Position numbers and translations under genes: made by a program
Notes under the pieces: model-generated
The model's database searches: none
What the model was told of the DNA's origin: nothing
Seen by the model: the letters and a program-made list of their open reading frames with translations, nothing else
Shown: positions 9,101-21,769 of the stretch, piece by piece
Numbering within the stretch: position 1 is the stretch's first letter
Layout of the letters: each line of letters starts with the position of its first letter
Source of the DNA: Hamiltosporidium magnivora
Lineage: Eukaryota; Microsporidia; Dubosqiidae
Length of the DNA stretch: 32,348 nucleotides
Reading direction: 5' to 3'
Assembly: GCA_004325065.1 (NCBI GenBank)
Contig: PITI01000029.1
Span: 1 to 32,348, forward strand

Positions 9101-10157
9101 GAGAAAAGAAATATTTAAGAAAAGACCCAAAGATGGTTATGTGAAGGCGAAATATTTTTGTAAACTTTTCAACAAAGTTTTATAATCCTAATTATAAAAT
9201 GCTTAAAAAACATATGTAAGATTTTTAATAACAACAACCCCTTATATAAATCTTGTGGATATCCTACGTATATCATATAGGGAAAACGTAAGAAAATGCT
9301 TCTAACTAAGGTGAAACATCAGCAGTGACTTTATTATTTATTTCGCTTCAACGATCTCAACGGTAACTAGCAATGAAAGATAAACTTATTTATGATTTAT
9401 ATCTGAATAAAACCGATTTGAAGTTTACATAATTGTATGAAAAATAACATAGAACCTTTTGTTATACAGAAATTGCTGCTCAAGTTGCATGGCAAGATTT
9501 AAATGCAAAAAAGTAAGAAAACTTAGCAGAAAAATGCAGTTATGTCTGAGTTATAGCTAAATACAACAGTAAATTGTAGTCACATTCTTAATTTATGCAT
9601 AAGACTAATTGTGAGAAAACTGTTAATTATACGTTTTGCGTGTAGATCAAACAATATACCAATCATGAATATATTTCGCTTAGTTTCCGACAGCAACATT
9701 CATATGCCATATTTTCTACATTAATAGGAATTTAAAATTCATTGTCATGCTTTCGAAAGTAATCTATCATAAATTGATAATATTAACAGTTTTTTTATTA
9801 TAATACCCATGATTATTACTAAATATTTTTATGTTATCTTGAGGCTTATGAATTTAGAATACTATTCTAATATAGAATCTGTTCATGTAAATTAATTTTT
9901 GATAGGAAAGGTTCTCATTAAAAAGGTTCGATTACAGATTTTCTGCATAATCCGAATGGTGATTTGTTAACATGAATTACTTGACACAGGTTGTCAAATC
10001 TCAGGAGAAAAAACAGAGCCTTGTCGCAAATATCTACGAGCTCTAAAATGTCACAAGGCGTTCGATTTTGTTGTTTGTTACCCCTAACTCAATATTAAAA
10101 TAACAACTGGCTTATGAATTAACCAAAACCATATAATTCTTTATTTATCAGATCCAT
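6188..10157. other. AT-rich gene desert
   Basis: Almost 4 kb of low-complexity AT-rich DNA without a supportable gene. Small items seen: a 7-bp hairpin at 8713-8733, a 49-codon + frame without ATG ending near 8900 (contains MIYTKPQQEVYSRLETEL), and a + stretch near 9468-9560 reading EIAAQVAWQDLNAKK before a stop. None has a recognisable family. Each is within what chance allows, although the last two have a less AT-driven composition and could be very old coding debris. Confidence 0.4.
8713..8733. repeat. 7-bp hairpin
   Basis: TTTGGTT, loop CTTTTTA, AACCAAA. Perfect pairing over seven bases in an AT-rich region. No gene end lies beside it, so a terminator role is not supported. Confidence 0.35.
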
Positions 10158-10189
10158 GCATTGCTTTCCGAAGCGTTTAGAAGCAATGC
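10158..10189. repeat. Perfect 9-bp hairpin with mixed base content
   Basis: GCATTGCTT, a 14-base loop TCCGAAGCGTTTAG, then AAGCAATGC. The stem has four G-C pairs out of nine, unusual for this desert. The loop contains TTCCGAAGC, which can form a small alternative stem. No adjacent gene explains it. Confidence 0.45.
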
Positions 10190-13100
10190 GATACAATTAA
10201 AATTCATATACACATATACATACGGTATGAAAAAAGTAAAGTACAAGAATGTTAAAATCTAAAATATATTGAGATATAGTTTGTAACTTCTCATATATGG
10301 GTATCGAACGACCAGATAGGCACTTGCTCAATAAGCTTGTAGAAAGCAGCCATATGACCAAAAAATCTTTATAAAACAAAGTACCTCTAGCTTAAATAAT
10401 CTTAGCTAGCTTGGAACAATAAATAGATTTAAGCTTAAACAAGAGGTAAAACTAGAAAAAGTTTCAAATGAGATTTGTACGGATACAAATAGAAGGAACC
10501 TAGTTCAGACTTTCCTGGTTATACAGTGATTTTTGTAGTATTAAAGCTTTATTAATGCTTTGTTCAAAAAGTAGAAGCGAGCTATGGAAGTTCTTCGTTT
10601 TTATATGTTGAAAGTTACACGACACTAAAAATATGATTCGAAAAGTCACGCGTTACTAGAATAAATGCAAAAAACGAGAGTTTGATATTAGACAACATTT
10701 GATATCGCACATGAATGGTTTGCAATAGTATTTTTTCTAAACCGAAGATTTTGGTTTATAAATGTTTAACGTAGTTCCTGTCGATATAACCAAGAACTTT
10801 CTTTCGAGTTGCAAATAGCTTGATGGCTACTTTCAATCCAGGTTTTAAAAAATAAATCATAGTACAAAGCTAGCAAGAATATTATGATTTTAGATTGGAG
10901 ATATTTCTAAAAGGAGGCTTTTTTACCAGATATTTGCTATACCTAAGAAGAAAATATCCCACTAAAGCCACTGGAAACTTATCCAACGAAAAAAAGATAA
11001 ACCTTTTAAGCACAGCATTAAAGAAGTATAACTTTCGATTGAACATTCATATACAAAAAAAGTTGACAGAAAATTGCATTTAAAATTTAATAACGAAATA
11101 CTTCCAGAAAAACAATTTGTATTTCCGATAATGCGACAAAATACAATATCAAACCATATGATGGAGCGGGCTTTCTGTTACAGTGGGCATATATATTTTC
11201 TAGCATTAAGAAAATTCAACATCTTTGATATCAAGAACGCCCGTTAAAACTTCTGCATCGCAACAAATAATGCTTGCATATGAATACCCAGCGCAATGTT
11301 GTATTGATTAATTTACTACATTAATTCGATACATATACATAACTTAAGGTATTATGGGAAAATGCAGATCATTAGGCTCATACAATTTAAGATATTATGT
11401 ATACAAACCGATAAGAATAAAAACATATGAAATTGATAGATAATAGACCGGAAATTCTTATCTGAGTTAAAAGCAAAAGATGACTATTTATCTTCAAATC
11501 ATAATTGAATCAAACAATATTCTTTGAATTGTTCCAACGAAAAAAGTGAATTTGTATAAATTTGTAAACTTTGAATTAAATCGTAAATATAAGCTTGAAT
11601 TTGGAATAAGTTTCTGAGATAGTCTGAAATGCATGTTACTAGAGCGATGATATACCACAAAAGGCCTGGGATACAAGTAACAGAGGCATATTCACATATA
11701 GAATATTTTTTACAAAAAATAAAATATTATCAGTTTCTAGAAAAATGTGATTGATATTAAGAAAAAATACCAATGAAGCTCTAAAATGGTAACCAAGATA
11801 TAGATTAAGCAAAAATCCTATACAATAAAAACAAATATATGACATGTATATCGACGATAGGAAGTAAAGCAAATTTACGATAAAATGAAGTTATTGCTTC
11901 TAGTAAAACAACTGTCGACAAAAAATCGAACTAAAAAATATATGTAGAAAGATAGTAGAATACTAAAAAAGCGATAACAGTAAAAATTTCAAAACTCAGA
12001 AATATATTGTAATACATTATTTTAAAATAATTATGTTTATCTCAAGAAAAAAAGATTCGGTATGCAAGTTCTATATAGTTTAAAAAGATTCATACAAAGT
12101 GAAGAAATTTCATGCCAAAAGAGAACACAAATTAAGTTTTGAATTATAACAAATTAAAAAACATTTAAAATATAATAGAAGTAAATTTAAGTTATGTGCT
12201 TTGATATAGCAAAAACTCGCAGTATTTACAGTTACAAGAATAGTGAAAATCGAATCATAAAAACAACAGTATATATTTAAAGGAAGTCATTCTCTACTCT
12301 AAATGTTAGACACATTTCGTAAATATATAGCCAATTTTTGAAATGTTTTTCATAAGTTTGTTAGAAATCATTTTATTAAATTCAACCCTGATAAAAAAAC
12401 TATATTAATTTTTATAGTAAAATTTTATACTGATTATTTGTGGTAAAAGAATTTTGCGGGTAAAAGTCTATAATATAGGATATGGAGAAAAAATAATGAA
12501 TTCTCTGATATACTTTATCGAATTCTATTGTTTCTATGAATGAAATATTATTCCAATAAAAATATTGTAAATGTTAATAGAATTTTGTTTTATTTATGAT
12601 TTATATATTTAGATTTCGTATTTCGACTGGCTTTAATGACGAAATCTCTAAGTCTTTCAAAAATAGAGTAAAATCCAGAAATTTTGCTTATTTATGATAA
12701 AATATGTAAAAATTAATTTAATCTATTTAAATACATGAAATATGATTGTATGTAAAATAACTTAATTTACATGGCGTATATTACACCCATGAAAACCAAA
12801 TTAAAAGATATAAAAAGCGCAATGCTAAATTTATGCGGTTTGGTCTATGTTTTTTAGCCATATTATGTTCATAAATTATCAATATATTTTGCCATAAATG
12901 TTTTATGAGAAAATGTATAAATCTATTTTTGTATAGAAATTTTTGTATTAACGAATACTACTAAGCCTTCAAACCATTAACAAAATATCTCAATACTTAT
13001 GTATTAGGTTACATTTAATTTTTTATCTCATATAGATTTCTTTTTCTAAATAGGACATAAGTTTAGGCTACTATTTAGCGCGCTTTTAAACTAGGTAAAA

Positions 13101-15554
13101 AATAAATCGTAGTCTTAATCCTAATGTCTATAATCGAAAATTAAACATTTAAAAATTCTTATGAGCATAAAAATCGAATTATAATAACAATATTGATAGG
13201 CTATAACTTTTCCAAACATGCCACCAAAATATAATTAATATACATAGATAGTAAGAATTTGTATACATTTCTTTTTAGTATATATGAAAATTAAAAATTT
13301 TGAGTTGGTTATCTTTTATAGACTATATTTTATTAATGATACATATTTTTTTTTAAAAAAAACGAAAATTCCGATAATAAAACAAAAGTTGAGTTTACAT
13401 TTTTAACAAAAAATAATTCAACTTCTCAAAAAATTTTTATAAAAGCATGTATATCTCTATAATAAACTTACAGCAAAAATGCCATCCAAATAAAATACTT
13501 CCGGAATATAAGTTTAAAGACAAAGAATGCTATCTAAAAACGAAAGCACAAATCTTGCTGTAAAGTTTTTTTTAAGTAATAACATGAATAAGTCTTTTGA
13601 TTTATTATATAATCGTATTTAATATAGACAAATTCAATAACTTTGTAAAATTTTTATACTAAAATACAAATTTTGAATCTAACCAATACATGGCAGGACA
13701 ACAGACAATATAGCGTTTAAAAGAAACTTTTCCATATTTACTTCTATAAATGGCTCATGTCTATCTATAAAGCGAAACGTAATTTTAAAATATATTCTGC
13801 AACAAAGAAAAATTTAAATACATGAGGTATGTTTTCAAACCTTTTGATTCATACTAGACTAATCATACAGTTCCATCTAAAAAGTTTAAAAGTAAAGACC
13901 CAAATTACAAACAAATATGAAGTTTCCTAATAAAGCACAAAATATTTAAATCTTGTCATTTCCTTCAAAATACATTCCACAATTGCGCAGCTTAAAAAGT
14001 TACATATTTTATCAATCTACATTCAAGAACTTGTAATTCATTACAAATACTGCTAAATTTCATTTTGGAATGAAAATTAAATTGTAAAACATGATATTGA
14101 GTTATTATGTGCGAACAAACATTGCAAAGTATTGTAAAATAATTCAATGAAAATGAAAAACGTAAACTAGTATTTAATTTACCTGTTACAAATCTTAAAT
14201 AATTATGTCAATACATAGTCAATTTAATTAATTTATGTTAAGGCTAATATTCAAATTCCATATAAAAACACTATTCTTTGACAACATACTATTGTGGCTT
14301 AGAATTACAAATAAAATATCCATTCGTAATGAAAATTTATAAGGTTTCAGCGTATACCCTTTAGCAAGATACACGGAGTTACTTGATTTTTATTACAATT
14401 TTTTAGGAAACTGCTATATCATAGTCAGAAAATTTCAATTGCTACTACATTAAAAAAGGAATAAATTTGTTCCTAAATTCTTTCTCATGAATTAGTATTC
14501 TACAATTTATCAACAATAATTACAAAACTTCTGAATTTTTTAGATTATAATATATACACACGTATCAATTATATAATTCCCTAATGTCGAGACGACCGCT
14601 CACTTCGAAATGTTTAAGTAATTAAAACACTACAAGAAGTTAATAAGAGAGCTCCGATTTTGATATGACTCTTTGTTTTTTTCAAAAATCTTACATAGCC
14701 AATAATGATGAGTAGAACTTAACATAAACAATTAAAGATATAGTATTGGGCTAAAAAAATAGTTGAAATAAAATTCGTAAACTTTCTTCTAATTAAATTA
14801 TTCACCAAGAATTCATAATATATTTGTTTTTTTATATTTTGCAACATTTTTACTTCAAAAGCCTTTAAATCACATTGCTAAGATTTCTTTCCTAAGAATT
14901 TGCAGTTGCATAAAAAATTGTAAGATAAGATCGAGGGTTTCATATCATTCTTCTGTGAAATATATATATTCTCAATTATAATTGCCCAAGACAATTTTTC
15001 TTAATTAGCTTCTTGGAACTTTATACTTGATTAAATTGTGTGATTTATAATAAAAATAACATAGAATTTATACAATAAATATAAACAAATAAGGAGATCA
15101 TTAAAAAACACGGTCTTTAAAGACAAATATAACACTTCACAAATAAACTTTTTCCAAGAACGATAGAATCTATAAAAATGGTGGAAATTGAACGAATTAC
15201 ACATTAATCCGAGGTGAAAGTTCTAAAATCTAAGTAAAATATCATAAAAATGAAATATACAATTTTTAAAGCCCAGCTTTTTATTCAAACTACTCAGAAT
15301 CAGGCAATAATTTAAAAGAAACACTTAAAAATATACAAAAAACAGACCAGGTTAGAATAAAAAATTCATATTGAAAAGTTAGGAATCTTTAACCTATATA
15401 ATGAAGCTTAAGATTATTTTTGGCTTTTTTTCATATGAATTTAATAGAAAGTTCGTTTCTACGAGCCTATTCAATAGTCTTACAAAAATATAATAATAAA
15501 AATATTAAGAGGCAAAATACTGATAAATTATTCTTAATGACACGAAAAAAATTT
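10190..15554. other. AT-rich gene desert
   Basis: More than 5 kb with no supportable gene, RNA or repeat. Open frames of 60-77 codons (for example near 10895-11083 on + and 11494-11872 on -) lack ATG at the frame start or have AT-driven composition. Their number and length match chance. The section from about 12000 to 15400 is especially uniform, with A and T runs and no G+C-richer island. Confidence 0.45.
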
Positions 15555-16185
15555 GAAAAGAGGAAAAGTAAACAAAAAACTAGCTTCTTGGCTTCATATA
15601 GGATTAATTGATATTCTAAATGCCTTTTCAAATTTTCGTTAGAAATAGAAAATCAGTACATCTTTAATGTATCAATTGGAGTATTACAAGAAGGAGAAAG
15701 TTTACCAAAAAACAAAACTTTTCTATAAATTTATAATGGTAATTTTTGTATAACTTGATTTCGGACCGCGGCTGAACTTGTAAGTAATTCGGATTTAAAA
15801 AAAAAACCTAACCATGCTCACACAGATTAGGAGAATATGTGTCTAGGATTTATACAAATCAAACTTTCAAATAAACAAAAAACTGGTAGAAGCTTTAACT
15901 GTTGGTATGACTGTGCCCTGTATAGTGAATCTCATATAAGTTGCCGAGGTATATACAACTTAATGCAAATTTGGTTTGAGATGTCGAGCAAAAGAGATTT
16001 TGCATAGAAGAGGGAAGCCCAGTGGGTTTCGACCATCGATGACATTCTATGCAACGGAAAAAACAAACACCAGCCTACCGCTTCACCCATCAATTAAGTT
16101 TTTTACACTTTTTGAAGGATAAGCTTGAGAATGTAGGTGTCATAGAGGTACCGATTATGGGCAAGGTGCTGTTATTTATGTTATG
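15555..16185 (+). repeat. Dispersed repeat family, copy A
   Basis: Aligns with 31738-32348 (copy B) along its whole length and in part with 28505-28875 (copy C). Shared landmarks with B are GAGGAAAA, then CTTCTTGGC/CTGCTTGGC, then ACATCTT, GGAGT, GCGGCTGAA/GCAGCTGAA, AAACCTAACC, GTTGGTATGAC/GTTAGTATGAC, GTGGGTTTCG/GTGGGCTTCG, and GTAGGTGTCATAGAGG/GTAGGTATCGCAGG. Divergence is substantial (my impression is 60-70% identity with small indels), so the copies are old. G+C is higher than in the flanks. No terminal inverted repeats or target duplications could be recognised. The copy contains a broken coding-like frame (15831-16097). It is probably a degraded retroelement segment; the family is not identified. 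Confidence 0.62.
15831..16097 (+). pseudogene. Broken coding-like frame in repeat copy A
   Basis: Frame 3 is open from after TAG at 15828-15830 to TAA at 16095-16097 with one internal TAG at 16005-16007, so 88 codons with a single stop. An ATG at 15837 would give a 56-residue product containing GRSFNCWYDCALYSESHISC and IWFEMSSKRDFA. After the internal stop it reads EAQWVSTIDDILCN. The same frame in copy B keeps only the W-[VA]-S and C-N positions and has more stops. Another frame in A (about 16098-16190) reads LKDKLENVGVIEVPIMGKVL, which matches an LWNVGIA stretch in B. The original protein probably crossed frames that are now shifted. I do not recognise the family. Confidence 0.35.
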
Positions 16186-16426
16186 CACATAATCGCACGT
16201 ATGCGCTCGAAAAAAGTCACAATTTTTCGGTTTTATAAATGATGTGTATCTTCGAATAAGGATTTTTGCGAAATAATTATTTCGTTAATTTAAAAAGTTT
16301 GCCAAAAATATATAGCAAAATGCGATATATTTGCATTGTATGTTTCAAAAAAGATAAATTTATTATCATTGTGCTCATAGATTGATTTCCATAATCACAG
16401 CTTAGATGTTGATTCCTTTATTTTTT
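16186..16426. other. AT-rich spacer
   Basis: About 240 bases after repeat copy A. The first 90 bases may still belong to the repeat, since a frame reading GFINDVYLRIRIFAK lies near 16230-16275. Nothing else is seen. Confidence 0.3.
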
Positions 16427-16660
16427 ATAATGCTTTTATTTTTTTTGCACTACCTTAATAATAAAGAAGACTATATCTTAAGCGATAATATAGAAATATT
16501 ATTCCGCATTATTTTTCTATATATTCCGCATAAATCAAGAAAATCCATAATACAACTTATAAAACCTATATTTCTATTGATGATAGATAAAACGCCGACA
16601 GTTTTCAATATTTTAGAGCCTTTTAGACCTTTTAGTCGACATTATTTTTTATATTTATAA
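16427..16660 (+). CDS. Hypothetical small membrane or secreted protein (doubtful, 77 aa)
   Basis: ATG at 16427; the frame is open further up to a TTG at 16406, but ATG is preferred. Stop TAA at 16658-16660. Residues 1-8 (MLLFFLHY) form a short hydrophobic start. Then come polar NNKEDYILSDN, a hydrophobic stretch (ILFRIIFLYI), a basic turn HKSRKS, a second hydrophobic stretch (LIKPIFLLMI), and DKTPTVFNILEPFRPFSRHY. The proline- and arginine-containing end is less AT-driven than the surrounding frames. No family is recognised and no promoter can be pointed to. The length is within the chance range. Confidence 0.22.
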   Translation: MMLLFFLHYLNNKEDYILSDNIEILFRIIFLYIPHKSRKSIIQLIKPIFLLMIDKTPTVFNILEPFRPFSRHYFLYL

Positions 16661-17058
16661 TCTACACACCATGCCATATGTATTCAAGTGGTATTATAAA
16701 ACATAAAACATTCAAAAATTTTACTATAAAATCAAAACAAAAATATTTGTTAATTTAATTTATTGATTGTATAAATCAAAATTTAAAAATATCATATTTT
16801 ACACATGTTAATATTTAAATAACATAATATCCTTTATTCGCAAAATTATGGTAAGATATACATCAAAAACACAAATTCTGACTGAATAACAATGTAATAT
16901 TGTAATAAACAAATATTTTTTATTTACTTGATTTTTAAATCTTACTGGTTTAAGTTGGTTTTTCAGATTTTTATGACAATGAGAATGCCAACATAGATAA
17001 AATAGCGTTTGAAAAGACATAATGTAATTTTTCAATTTAACAGAATAAAAACTAAAAT
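16661..17058. other. AT-rich spacer
   Basis: About 400 bases with no supportable gene. A 75-codon - frame (17035-16808) has AT-driven composition and is not called. Confidence 0.35.
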
Positions 17059-17242
17059 AGACCCTGTAGATATTAGCTATGTTAAAGCAAAAAACCTAGT
17101 TAAGTTCACCCAGGTTTAATGAATTAAATCTTGAAAATTACCAAACAGAGTACCCTTTGCCTCCTAAAAGAAAAGGCTGGAAAGAATAAAATATTTCTTT
17201 GTATGACATTTATGAGTCAAATTTAAAACATTTATCTCATAG
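17059..17242 (+). repeat. Possible copy D of the dispersed repeat family
   Basis: AAAAACCTAGTTAAGTTCAC then CCAGGTTT matches AGAAACCTAACCTTGCTCAC then CCGGGTTT in copy B. Further along, TTTGTATGACATT matches GTTAGTATGACATT. The intervening alignment is poor, so this copy is more diverged than A-C or the match is partly chance. Confidence 0.3.
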
Positions 17243-17459
17243 AGTCGTAATTCTGTTACAATTTATTTTGGTACAAAGATTGACGAACAAGCAAAGAGGC
17301 AGTTGATCCTAAGCATGGCAAACATTACTTTCGACCTCCTATAATACCTTTGTCAACAATCTCGCACATTCGGTCGAATTTGCACAGTCTTTTATTAAAT
17401 CTTGGGATATAAGCTTGGTAAAAGATAATGACAGAATGACGGAAGAAGAGGGCAAGTAA
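17243..17459 (+). pseudogene. Frameshifted coding-like fragment, unknown family
   Basis: At 17243-17344 (frame 2) the text reads SVTIYFGTKIDEQAKRQ then LILSMANITFDLL before a stop. From about 17340 frame 3 continues as YNTFVNNLAHSVEFAQSF, then IKSWDISLVKDNDRMTEEEG, to a stop at 17457-17459. A single frameshift at the overlap would join them into about 70 residues. Composition is soluble and balanced, and G+C is clearly above the flanks. It lies just after possible repeat copy D and about 1.1 kb after copy A, so it may belong to the same degraded element. I do not recognise it. Confidence 0.33.
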
Positions 17460-19858
17460 ATACCTCCACTCTAAAATCGAGTATGTAATAACAAAATTAT
17501 ATACACCGGGTTATGGTCAAATGTGATATTCATTGAATAAAAAAATTATTAAAAATTCTTTGAAAATTTATTTTGTAATTCTTTAGGTATAGATTTACTA
17601 AATATTTTTTGAAAACTAAATTAGACGTATTCGAATCAATCATGCCTTGATAATAATTATTTGCTGCAAATCTGTGAGGTTTCATACTTATAAATACTCT
17701 TACAAAATAGAGAATACGGAAATAATATTTCTTTATTAAATTTTTTCGATAAAGTATAATGTAATATATCTCGAAGTTATAGTCATAAAAATCCAAACAA
17801 TCATTGATTTAAAATTTATGAACAATATACCACATTAAAACCTATATGTTAAAAAAAATAAGACACACAAAAGTTTTTATATTTTACGCATCTATAAAAA
17901 AATTAAAATTTAAAGTTTATAGTGTCAAGCAATTTTATGTATATTTTTGAATTTTTGTATTTTTTTGGTAAATAGAATTCCTTTTAGAGCTTTAAACAGC
18001 TCTTATAAAATATTTAAAAAAATTTTTAAATATATGTTTTAAAAATAAAAACGTGCCGATTTCTAGTGTTATCTAGAAGAAATTTTTCATAGTCTGAAGC
18101 AAATTTCATAAACTGTTGCTAAAATTAAAATATATATGATGTAATAAAAAAAACCTTTTATTGAGTAGATTCAAATATGTACAAAAGCTTTTATAATAGT
18201 CTTTTAATTTCCATATAATCTATCTATTTGAAGTATTACTTCTGGGATTACTGAATATTTTATTACATTTGCAGATTTTATAATAACGGGTAAATATTTC
18301 AGCGAAAAAACCATAAATTTAAATAATATACGTTAAATAAAAGCTTTGTTTCTAATTTAAAAAAATTTTTTCCCGAGAATTTTGTACATTAAATATTAAA
18401 AAATATTATTTAAAATTCATATTTTTGCTAAAGGTTCTTTTAGTCATAAAATAAGTTACAACTGGAAAAAATCATATCAACAAGTAGGCTAAATAATTGC
18501 ATACAAACAGTTTTAGATCATTTTTCACGCTGAAAAGAAGGTATAGTTTTTTTATTCCCAGATATCTAAAGTTTATTTGAGTAAGGTTTACTAAAAGCTA
18601 GGTTCATTTTTTATCATAGAATTTCATTTTATTTTAATTATAATTTAAAGTATAGCTTAAATATACATAAGCTGAAGAACAGAAAGGGTTTATGGTTTTT
18701 AGAAGCGTTCTCTTTTTGTGTATCTTTTTTGTTCAAACAGCATATAAATTTTTACTATATAATAATAAATTGCCTTGTAATCCGCTATAGTTCAGAGATA
18801 CAAAAAAACTTAGTTTAGTATTTCAAGGAGCTAATCTTGTGTGGTTGTAATAACTTTGGGGTCGAAATTCGAAAGAGAATCAGAACAGTAAATTGCACCT
18901 AGATGACTTGTAGCATGAGGTGGGCTTTATTCTGAACCACAAGTAAAAAAACACTTGCTGCAGTCATTATTATATTTGATTTTAATCATTGGCTAGTTTT
19001 ATGCACTTCCGAAAACCATGATTCTTAGTTGTAATAAAAAAAAAAGAAGTAGAATATTGTATTAATATAAAATTTTAGATATAAAATTTTTTGTAAGCCA
19101 AAAAAAACAGTTAATAAAGTACTCGTGTCAGAAATCGTATGCTTAAACAATCTAATTTCGTATAGCCCTTACAATATTATTTAGTTTTATAAATTTACAT
19201 CGCATGTGAGAATATATTTCTAAAATATAGGTTTACATAGAAAAAATATATAGTATAAGCACGCTGCAAGAACCATAGAAATATTTTTATTGATATCTTA
19301 TATAAGAATTTCAACATTTCATCATTTTTAAGAAGAAAATCCAATAAAGGTTTGCAGCTTTGGCTATCGTATTTAAATTAAGAATGTGACTTCGCCACTT
19401 CTCTCGTTCCTATATGGAATAGAATCAAAAAACAAATTTTCCTGTTAAAAAATATAAAAAATAGTATATTTTACCATTGGAATTATGATTTTCTGTTAAA
19501 TATCCATCATTCTAATGCCGAAGCACTTTTGAGATTGCTAAAATATAAATATTTTGGCAAATTTCAGTGTTCTAAATATTTCTTTTCAATGCTATACAAT
19601 TTTTTTTCTATGAAAATATATTTTATATTTGTAATTTCGAAATAATTTTAAGATAATTAAAGGAAATTTGCTTAGCATTTACAAGATAGACCTAAAAACA
19701 AAAGGTTATGAAAGAATAAAATATTTTGTTAAATAGACCAAGATTTTGTAATTAAAAATAATCATAACGAATGCACCTAAAAAATTATAAAAAAAGTAAT
19801 ATATACCTAAAGAATAATTATTTTATTTGCAATATGCTTACAAAAAAACTCTTTTTCC
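17460..19858. other. AT-rich gene desert
   Basis: No supportable gene. An 88-codon - frame (17796-17530) begins at TTG and has AT-driven composition except for MKPHRFAANNYYQGM. I treat it as chance. A few short A or T runs of 8-10 bases (for example near 19036-19046) are present. Confidence 0.4.
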
Positions 19859-20164
19859 ATGTATTCTGTATTAATACGACAAACTTGCTTCGCCATCTAC
19901 TCAGGTGTTGATAAGCAAGAAATTTTAAAACATAAACAATTTACAAAATATATTTTCGCGATTACAGTCTTTGAAAGCTTAATGAACCTTAACGAACATA
20001 TGCCATTTTTTTGTCGTTTAAAAAAGTCTAAACCTTTGCTAAATTTTGAAATGCAGTTAAAGTATAGCATAGTTGTGCTTTGTAATATAAAGGTAGCCAT
20101 ATGCCAGGTACTTCTTTTCGGTACGGGTTTTAGAAGTGAAATTATAAAAGCTACAAGCTCTTGA
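19859..20164 (+). CDS. Hypothetical protein (101 aa)
   Basis: ATG at 19859, stop TGA at 20162-20164. It is the longest + frame with an ATG in the desert and is visibly G+C-richer (about 31% by count) than its flanks. The sequence is mixed: MYSVLIRQTCFAIYSGVDKQ at the start, a basic middle (FCRLKKSKPLL), then a hydrophobic stretch near residues 69-87 (YSIVVLCNIKVAICQVLLFG) that could span a membrane. It has four or five cysteines. A 67-codon frame on the opposite strand is its shadow. No family is recognised. One frame of this length is expected by chance across the window, but the base composition shift gives it modest support. Confidence 0.33.
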   Translation: MYSVLIRQTCFAIYSGVDKQEILKHKQFTKYIFAITVFESLMNLNEHMPFFCRLKKSKPLLNFEMQLKYSIVVLCNIKVAICQVLLFGTGFRSEIIKATSS

Positions 20165-21769
20165 TGAGAAATTATACGTTTGCTATATTACTCTGTATAA
20201 TATTGTATCAATATTATATGTAATGTGTCTATTTATATATTTATTCGTCTTGAAGATGCCGTGCCTTCAAATAAATATATATCATACCAATGGTACATTT
20301 TAAATAGATTTTTCAATCAAAGATATACTAGAAATTAATATGAAGCAAAAAGAACTATTATCCTAGGATTATATATTAGATATTTCATTCATGAATATTT
20401 GTACCTAGAAAAAATAATAAAATCTGTTTTTCATTAAAAATGTACCGATGAAATATATAGTTTAGAAATAAAGATTCGGTTTTAAATTTAAGAGTTTATT
20501 TTTAAAAGGACTTGCGTTATTATTATGATATGATTGCGTCTAGAAAAACAATTTTTCTGGTTTAATGTATAGTTACTAAAGATTCTCATAGAAATAAGTG
20601 CAATGGTTTTGCTAACATATATTTCGAAAAATTTCATTTATATTTGTTAGATAAAACATTGCCTTGCTTAGAAATTACAATCAAAAACAGAATATTTGAT
20701 AGATACTGTATCTAGTTTTATACTTCACTATTACCACATAATTTACAAAAACCTTAATTCGAAGAATAAATATATGCATTGTTAAAAAAAATAAATATTA
20801 TACATATTCAGACTATATTTTTTAAAGTGTTTGTATTAAAAATCTAAATTGTTCTCTAAAATAGAAATTTAAGATATGAATTAAAATATAGATTTGACTA
20901 AAGAATATATTATAATCATAAACAATGACACTTATAATTAAAAATTGCCGAAAACACAGAGAAAACAGCATTAAATTCTTGTAATCTAAAAATACAAAAA
21001 TCCTGAATAAAGAAAAATAAACCATTACCGAATAAATCGAGTTTAGCTAAAAACTTTTTATATATCTCATATTTAGAATAATAAGATTCAATATAAGTTT
21101 CCTAGTATAGAAGATTTTATAACAGAAGAATTAATTTCTCTCCTTGTAAATATATAATAGAATATTTTCTTAAATATGAAGATTTCTGCATACCTGATAT
21201 TTTTAGAGCATTTTAATTCATACAATAGAAATAACATAGATAAAAAATAAAAAAAATATTACAAAAGAAATATCTGAAAAAATAAACATCATATTTTTTA
21301 GTGTATTTTCATAGAAAAATGAATTTTTTGTGTTGTTAGCGATTAGATATAAATTTATTAAAGTTTTATTAAGCTTAAAGTATATAACAATGAATCTATC
21401 GTTGTACGGTGGAATGCAATTTGGTATGAAAATAAATTTCTTTAATTCGTATATAAAAATATCATGAAAGATTCCGAAATGCCTCATTAAAAAAAAAACG
21501 TTCAATTTGGCTAGGTTTTTATATAAATCAGCATTTTTTTACAGGAATATTATGTCATTTGGCGCAATAAAAACTGCTTAAGAAAATATTTATAACTAAA
21601 AACATGTGTATTGTTACTGTCGATAAAATTCGTAAAAAATACTTTTATTTGTTATCATTCTTTACTACGATAGTTTAAACGGTTTCAAACAAAAGTTTCA
21701 AGTATTTACGAACATAATTCTATAAAAAAGCGTTCAAACAAAAAAATGTTTCTTCTCATCCAATGTATT

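Noticed and set aside
9925..9935. GGTTCGATTAC, similar to a tRNA B box
   Set aside because: No A box at a suitable distance and no cloverleaf arms could be found around it.
19897..20100. 67-codon - strand frame
   Set aside because: Antisense shadow of the better 101-codon + frame at 19859-20164.
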